Of a stretch of 64,000 nt of DNA, positions 59,907-64,000 are shown piece by piece (the stretch's first letter is position 1; each line of letters starts with the position of its first letter). This DNA comes from Gemella sp041433685 (GTDB lineage Bacteria > Bacillota > Bacilli > Staphylococcales > Gemellaceae), in the NCBI RefSeq assembly GCF_041433685.1, contig NZ_JAPWBZ010000002.1, positions 62,001-126,000 on the forward strand, read 5' to 3'. The notes beneath the pieces were generated by a model. It was not told where the DNA came from and made no database searches. It worked only from the letters and a program-made list of their open reading frames with translations. The translations under genes and the position numbers were made by a program.

Positions 59907-61508
59907 TTGAAAAAACAAAAAAGTACATTATTCAAACTTATCGTATTTATGATGAGTTTGGTAGTAATATCACTTTTAATAACCACAGTATTTTTAAGAG
60001 AGTACATAAAAACACGAGAAGATGAGGTAATTCGTCAAAAGATATCTGCTACAGCTAAGATAATTGCTACAAATAAAGAAATTAAAGAAGCTGTAACTAA
60101 AAAAGAAAATAATCTTGATATTCAAAGTTATACATTTAATGCAATGAAAGAAACGGGTACAGATTTTATTGTAGTAACAGATATTGACTTTACTAGATAT
60201 TCTCATCCTACACCAGAGTTAATAGGAGGAAAATTCTCAAGTATAGAAGATATTAGTAAAACCTTTACCCAAGGAGATCATTACAGTAAACAAACTGGTA
60301 CATTAGGTGAAGGTGTTAGATTCTTTACTGCTATAAAAGATGATGCGGGTAATAATATTGGTGTGGTATGTGTAGGGTATACTAAAAAAACAGTAGAAAG
60401 CCAGTTAGCAAAAGCACAACGAAATCTGATTCTCTCATTGTTTATTGGATTAGGAGTAGCAGTATTACTAGCTTCAATATTTTATAAACAGTTGAAGAAA
60501 ATTTTATTAAACTATGAACCAGAAGAAATTGCACATCATTACATAGAAAAAGAACTTATTTCTGATCATGTATCAGAAGGTATTATAGCGATAGATATAA
60601 ATAAAAAAGTAATAGTAGTAAATAGTAGTGCTAATAGTATTCTAAGTAAAGCGAAACTACCTATAAAGATTCAAATAGGTGATATAATTGATGAGGAACT
60701 TTATAATTTGTTATTTAAAACAGTATTAGAAAATGGTATTAAAAGTTTAGATGAACAAATAATAATAAACCATGTTGATATATTATTAAACAGCAATCCA
60801 ATATATAATAATGAAAGTCTATATGGGGCGGTTGTATCGTTGCGTGACCAATCAGAAATGAAACAATTAATTACAGAACTAAGTGGTACGGAAAAATATA
60901 ATGATAGCCTCCGAGAGCAAAGTCATCATTTCATGAATAAACTTCATGTTTTACAAGGTTTGATAGAATTAAAATCATATGATGATGTCGAAAAATATAT
61001 AGCTTACTTAAAGAATGATTACCATGAAAAAATAGGTCATATAACTGAAAATATAAAAGTACCCTCTATCGCCGGATTCTTACTAGCTAAAGAGAGAGAA
61101 GCTAGAGAAAAATCAATAAAATTGGTGATTGATTCAGACTCTGTGATTTGTCAGCAAGAAGGCTTAGAAACTTTATATAACGAGTTGGTAATTATATTAG
61201 GAGTGCTAATAGATAATGCGTTTGATGCTTTAAAAAATAAAGATAATGGGAAGATAGATGTTTATTTATACTTGAATACAGAAGAAAAGATACTATTATG
61301 TTCAGTTGAAGATAATGGAGAAGGAATAAAGGAAAAACATAAGAAAAATATTTTTAAACGAGGATTTTCTACTAAAGGAAATAATAGGGGATATGGTTTA
61401 GAAGCGGTAGAAAGTACAGTTATGAAATATAGTGGTTTAATAGAATTGGATAGTCAAGAGAATAAGGGAACAAAGATAAAAATAGAAATACCTATATTGG
61501 AGGACTAA
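59907..61508 (+). CDS. Sensor histidine kinase, CitA/DcuS (carboxylate-sensing) family
   Basis: 533-aa membrane kinase. Helix 1 (residues ~10-31), an external PDC/Cache-like sensor (about 35-170) with the family segment DFIVVTDIDFTRYSHPTPELIGGKF, helix 2 (~172-192), a cytoplasmic PAS domain (~215-320), then the H-box REQSHHFMNKLHVLQGLIELK near residues 337-357 and an HATPase domain with N-box IDNAFDALKN near 435, DNGEGIKEKH and the GYGLEAV G-box near 502. Relatives sense citrate, malate or fumarate. Start is a TTG with AAGGAG 11 bp upstream. Overlap context with the response regulator (3 bp gap) is tight. Confidence 0.9.
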   Translation: MKKQKSTLFKLIVFMMSLVVISLLITTVFLREYIKTREDEVIRQKISATAKIIATNKEIKEAVTKKENNLDIQSYTFNAMKETGTDFIVVTDIDFTRYSHPTPELIGGKFSSIEDISKTFTQGDHYSKQTGTLGEGVRFFTAIKDDAGNNIGVVCVGYTKKTVESQLAKAQRNLILSLFIGLGVAVLLASIFYKQLKKILLNYEPEEIAHHYIEKELISDHVSEGIIAIDINKKVIVVNSSANSILSKAKLPIKIQIGDIIDEELYNLLFKTVLENGIKSLDEQIIINHVDILLNSNPIYNNESLYGAVVSLRDQSEMKQLITELSGTEKYNDSLREQSHHFMNKLHVLQGLIELKSYDDVEKYIAYLKNDYHEKIGHITENIKVPSIAGFLLAKEREAREKSIKLVIDSDSVICQQEGLETLYNELVIILGVLIDNAFDALKNKDNGKIDVYLYLNTEEKILLCSVEDNGEGIKEKHKKNIFKRGFSTKGNNRGYGLEAVESTVMKYSGLIELDSQENKGTKIKIEIPILED

Positions 61509-61511
61509 TAA

Positions 61512-62192
61512 ATGAAAGTATTGATAATAGAAGATGATCCAATGGTAGCGATGATTCATCAAGAATACTTTAAAAGAAAAGCCTTAGACTTTAAAACTAT
61601 ACACGCAATATCATTGGAAGAAGCTCAAAGATATTTAGAAAAAAATAATGTAGATTTAATAATACTGGATAATTATTTATCAGATGGTCAAGGTATATCA
61701 TTTTTACCAAAATTAAAAGGTTATCCAGTAGTTATGATTACTGCAGCAAATGATATTAATACAGTTGAAAGTGCTTTGTCAAATGGAGTTATAGATTACT
61801 TAGTTAAACCATTTACATATGAGAGGTTTTCTCAAGCGATAGATAAAGTCCGAGATTTTACATCGTTGATGTCACAAGAAAAAGTAAGTCAAGATATGAT
61901 AGATGAATATTTTAGTTATTCTAAGGAAAATGAAGTTATGGGAGAGTTGCCTAAAGGGCTATCAAAAATAACATTGAAAAAAATAATAGAAAATTTGCGT
62001 GATAGGGCAAAGGGATTTACAACACAAAATATAGCAGATGCTACGGATATTTCTAGAATAACAATAAGGAAATATTTAAATTATTTGGTAGATGTGGGTA
62101 TTCTTAGTGAAGATGCAGATTATTATACATTAGGTAGACCTGTATCAATTTTCAAAGTAGTATCTATAAAAGAATTAGAAAAATTATTATAG
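61512..62192 (+). CDS. Response regulator, CitB/DcuR/MalR family
   Basis: 226-aa partner of the upstream kinase. The receiver domain (residues 1-120) has the acidic pair in LIIEDDPMVAMIHQEYF, the phospho-acceptor Asp in LIILDNYLSDGQG near residue 54, and K in YLVKPFTYERF near residue 103. The C-terminal HTH (about residues 155-215) includes FTTQNIADATDISRITIRKYL. It probably activates the AEC transporter and dehydrogenase genes that follow after a terminator. Confidence 0.92.
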   Translation: MKVLIIEDDPMVAMIHQEYFKRKALDFKTIHAISLEEAQRYLEKNNVDLIILDNYLSDGQGISFLPKLKGYPVVMITAANDINTVESALSNGVIDYLVKPFTYERFSQAIDKVRDFTSLMSQEKVSQDMIDEYFSYSKENEVMGELPKGLSKITLKKIIENLRDRAKGFTTQNIADATDISRITIRKYLNYLVDVGILSEDADYYTLGRPVSIFKVVSIKELEKLL

Positions 62193-62296
62193 CTGTATTA
62201 TAATTTTTGATGCTTTTGTATTATATTCAAAAACTTAAAAGCACTCAAAATTATTTATAAAAATACTTCTATAGTGTATAAAAATAATAAATTTTT

Positions 62297-62341
62297 AAAT
62301 AGCTAATTAAAGGATAATAGTCTTTAATTAGCTATTTTTAT
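62297..62341 (+). terminator. Terminator after the two-component genes
   Basis: 16-bp stem: AAATAGCTAATTAAAG (62297-62312) with CTTTAATTAGCTATTT (62322-62337), then more T. Confidence 0.87.
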
Positions 62342-62367
62342 TATATATTTACTTTATTTACATAAGT

Positions 62368-62387
62368 TATAATACTTTTATAAAGTA
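62368..62387 (+). promoter_or_regulatory. Putative -10 and inverted repeat upstream of AEC transporter
   Basis: TATAAT (62368-62373) without a good -35 at the right distance, overlapping TACTTT-TAT-AAAGTA (62373-62387). A missing -35 is compatible with an activator-dependent promoter. Confidence 0.4.
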
Positions 62388-62469
62388 GGAATATTTTTTT
62401 ATAAATGATATATTAGAAACACGAAAAGGTGTAATAGTACACAAAAAATTAAAGGAGATAATATTTATT

Positions 62470-63543
62470 ATGAATTTTTTAGATGTTTTTTCTAAAACAT
62501 TAACAAACCAAAAAATAAATACAGCAATTATTTCAAGTATTGCTATTATCCTATTAGGATATTATTGTCGTAAGAAGGGGATATTCAAGGATGAAACTGC
62601 GAAAGTATTAACTAATGTAGTTCTTACAGTATCACTTCCAGCATTAGCGTTTAATTCGTTCTTAGTTGATATTGATGAGAAAAAATTAAACCAAGGTATT
62701 AACGTTCTTATCTGGGGAATAGCAGTTTATATTGTTTTAATTTTCATCAGTAAACCGTTATTTATGAAATTCAAAGGTGATCAACAAGATACAATGCGTG
62801 TTCTTGCAATCTTTGGTTCAACTACATTTTTCGGAATTCCAATTGTAACAGCTATTTATGGACCAACAGGAACATTATATGCTTCTATCTTTAATATTGG
62901 ATACCGTATCTTCTTATACTCATATGGGTATATTAAGATGAGTGGATTAAAAATGACTATGAAAAATGTTAAGACAATGTTCTTAAACCCAATAGTTATC
63001 GCAACATTCTTAGGGTTATTTATCTGGTTATTCCAAGGGTACATGCCAAAAGTTGGAGTATCAGTGGTAGATGCAAAAACTGGTGCTAGCGTAGTTAAAC
63101 AATATGCATTCTTGCGTTTAGATCAAACTTTACCTCAATTTAAACAAATTTTAACTTATCTTGCAGGTTTATGTTCACCACTTGCTTGGTTAGCAATCGG
63201 TGCGACACTTGGTTCAGTATCATTCAAAGATGCATTATCAAACAAACCAACTTGGTACTACACAGCTGTTAAATTATTAGTTATTCCAGCTATTAATGTT
63301 GCTATCTTAGCAGTATTAACAGTAACAAAAGTTTTACCAGTTGATCTTACTGCATTAGGAACTATCGTAGTAATGATGGCTACACCACCAGCAACTGTCG
63401 CTGCAGCTTATGCTATTAGCTTCGATAAAGACGCAGTACTAGCATCAAATGCTTCATTACTAGGTACACTAGGTGCTGTAGTATTAACACCAGTTTGGAT
63501 TGTAATTATCCAAATCATAGGTTCACTAGGAATTTTCCATTAA
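62470..63543 (+). CDS. AEC-family (auxin efflux carrier-like) organic-acid transporter
   Basis: 357-aa membrane protein with about ten helices and the two-fold family symmetry. Motifs TNVVLTVSLPALAFNSF near residue 56, FGSTTFFGIPIVTAIYGP near residue 117, and the mirrored MMATPPATVAAAYAISFDKD near residue 302 are typical. Malate permease MleP of lactic acid bacteria belongs to this family, and a CitA/DcuS-type kinase lies just upstream, so malate, citrate or a similar acid is the best guess. AAAGGAG precedes the ATG. Confidence 0.85.
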   Translation: MNFLDVFSKTLTNQKINTAIISSIAIILLGYYCRKKGIFKDETAKVLTNVVLTVSLPALAFNSFLVDIDEKKLNQGINVLIWGIAVYIVLIFISKPLFMKFKGDQQDTMRVLAIFGSTTFFGIPIVTAIYGPTGTLYASIFNIGYRIFLYSYGYIKMSGLKMTMKNVKTMFLNPIVIATFLGLFIWLFQGYMPKVGVSVVDAKTGASVVKQYAFLRLDQTLPQFKQILTYLAGLCSPLAWLAIGATLGSVSFKDALSNKPTWYYTAVKLLVIPAINVAILAVLTVTKVLPVDLTALGTIVVMMATPPATVAAAYAISFDKDAVLASNASLLGTLGAVVLTPVWIVIIQIIGSLGIFH

Positions 63544-63558
63544 TAAATATAGACAGTA

Positions 63559-63620
63559 TTTTGGACAATCTCGTTCCGAAATTAACAACAAACGAGATTG
63601 TCCAAAACAGTCTCGTTTTT
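63559..63620 (+). promoter_or_regulatory. Overlapping hairpins before D-2-hydroxyacid dehydrogenase gene
   Basis: 17-bp perfect stem TTTTGGACAATCTCGTT (63559-63575) with AACGAGATTGTCCAAAA (63591-63607). The second arm can instead pair its first 8 nt (AAACGAGA, 63590-63597) with TCTCGTTT (63611-63618), which is followed by T. The two folds exclude each other, like an anti-terminator and terminator. Confidence 0.5.
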
Positions 63621-63655
63621 AATATATAAATTATAAAGAGAAAGAGGAATTTAAA

Positions 63656-64000
63656 ATGTCATTAAAAGTAGTGTGTTATGGTGTTCGTCCTAACGAAGTA
63701 CCATTTTTTGAAAAATTAAATAAATATAACTTTGAATTAAAATTAGTAGAAGAGTTATTAACTCATGACAATATTGCAACAGCAGAAGGAATGGATGCTG
63801 TAATATTACGTGGAAACTGTGTTGCAGACAGACAAAACGTAGAGAAAATGTCAGAATATGGAATTAAATATTTATTTACACGTACAGTAGGATTTAATCA
63901 TATTGATTTGCAAGCAGCAGCTGATTACAATATGAGTGTAGCACGTGTTCCAGGATATTCACCAAATGCAATTGCAGAATTATCATTGACACTTGCAATG
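63656..64000 (+). CDS. ldhD: D-2-hydroxyacid (D-lactate) dehydrogenase, 3' end cut by window
   Basis: First 115 residues of a D-isomer-specific 2-hydroxyacid dehydrogenase. The motif LRGNCVADRQNVEKM, the FTRTVGFNHIDLQAAADYNM segment near residues 74-93 and RVPGYSPNAIAELSLTLAM near 97-115 are typical of the D-lactate dehydrogenase group. The NAD motif and catalytic His lie beyond the window. AGAGGAA precedes the ATG. Placement after the AEC transporter links acid uptake and pyruvate/lactate conversion, but D-hydroxyisocaproate or related substrates are possible. Confidence 0.85.
   Translation, partial: MSLKVVCYGVRPNEVPFFEKLNKYNFELKLVEELLTHDNIATAEGMDAVILRGNCVADRQNVEKMSEYGIKYLFTRTVGFNHIDLQAAADYNMSVARVPGYSPNAIAELSLTLAM

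Noticed and set aside
52382..64000. A vanHAX-like resistance set, from ddl, murF and a D-hydroxyacid dehydrogenase
   Set aside because: The dehydrogenase is over 10 kb away, next to an acid transporter, and no VanX or VanRS is present. ddl and murF look like the housekeeping pair.

Overview
The window looks like a chromosomal piece of an AT-rich, Gram-positive low-GC bacterium (Firmicutes, Bacilli). Gene content and order resemble Bacillus/Staphylococcus (tmk-holB-trmN6-GIY-YIG-rsmI, dnaG-rpoD, sepF-yggT-ylmH, rimM-trmD, acpS-alr). Sigma-A type promoters (TTGACA/TATAAT, often extended TGnTATAAT) and strong AGGAGG ribosome sites are plain. Gene content, a staphylococcus-like tRNA-Phe, a fermentative gene set and a type II-A CRISPR locus together suggest a Gemella species. 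That genus call is inference from memory, not from a database search.

Layout. 1-3.7 kb: DNA replication and RNA modification operon ending in a small membrane protein. 3.7-6.6 kb (minus): TrkH/TrkA potassium uptake. 6.7-9.7 kb: dnaG-rpoD. 9.8-13.6 kb: rhodanese-like protein (minus), SpoU-type RNA methyltransferase, CorA, DUF1146-like protein, AI-2E family permease. 13.6-15.3 kb: sepF-yggT-ylmH. 15.4-15.9 kb: six tRNA genes (Asn, Ser, Glu, Asp, Phe, His). 16-20 kb: thioredoxin-like protein, a PhnC/PhnE-like transporter with a double-length permease, rimM, trmD. 20-34.6 kb: S1-domain protein, der, Zn peptidase, zinc alcohol dehydrogenase plus G3E GTPase, acpS-alr-tex-oatA-like, gltX, rplM-rpsI. 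34.7-42 kb: glutamine amidotransferase, rpsD, alanine dehydrogenase and amino acid permease, secreted nuclease (minus), aldehyde dehydrogenase.

42.2-50.9 kb is the accessory centrepiece: cas9-cas1-cas2-csn2, a tracrRNA gene with its own promoter directly behind csn2, a short leader ending in ATTTGAG, and an array of 35 apparently identical 36-bp repeats plus one degenerate terminal repeat (35 spacers), followed by a further eroded repeat. The tracrRNA was found by matching its anti-repeat to the repeat by hand. Its position between csn2 and the array is a distinctive layout. The array also contains one spacer twice (positions 1 and 11).

51-57.5 kb: murF and ddl (minus), an HrtBA-like ABC exporter (plus), uvrB (minus). 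57.6-64 kb: a small membrane protein, an amino acid permease (minus), a DcuS/CitA-type sensor kinase and response regulator, an AEC-family organic-acid transporter, and the start of a D-2-hydroxyacid (D-lactate) dehydrogenase cut by the window end. The last four genes look like a carboxylate-sensing, uptake and fermentation module. Most coding regions are ordinary housekeeping. The CRISPR locus and several unexplained inverted repeats in intergenic DNA are the points most worth a second look.
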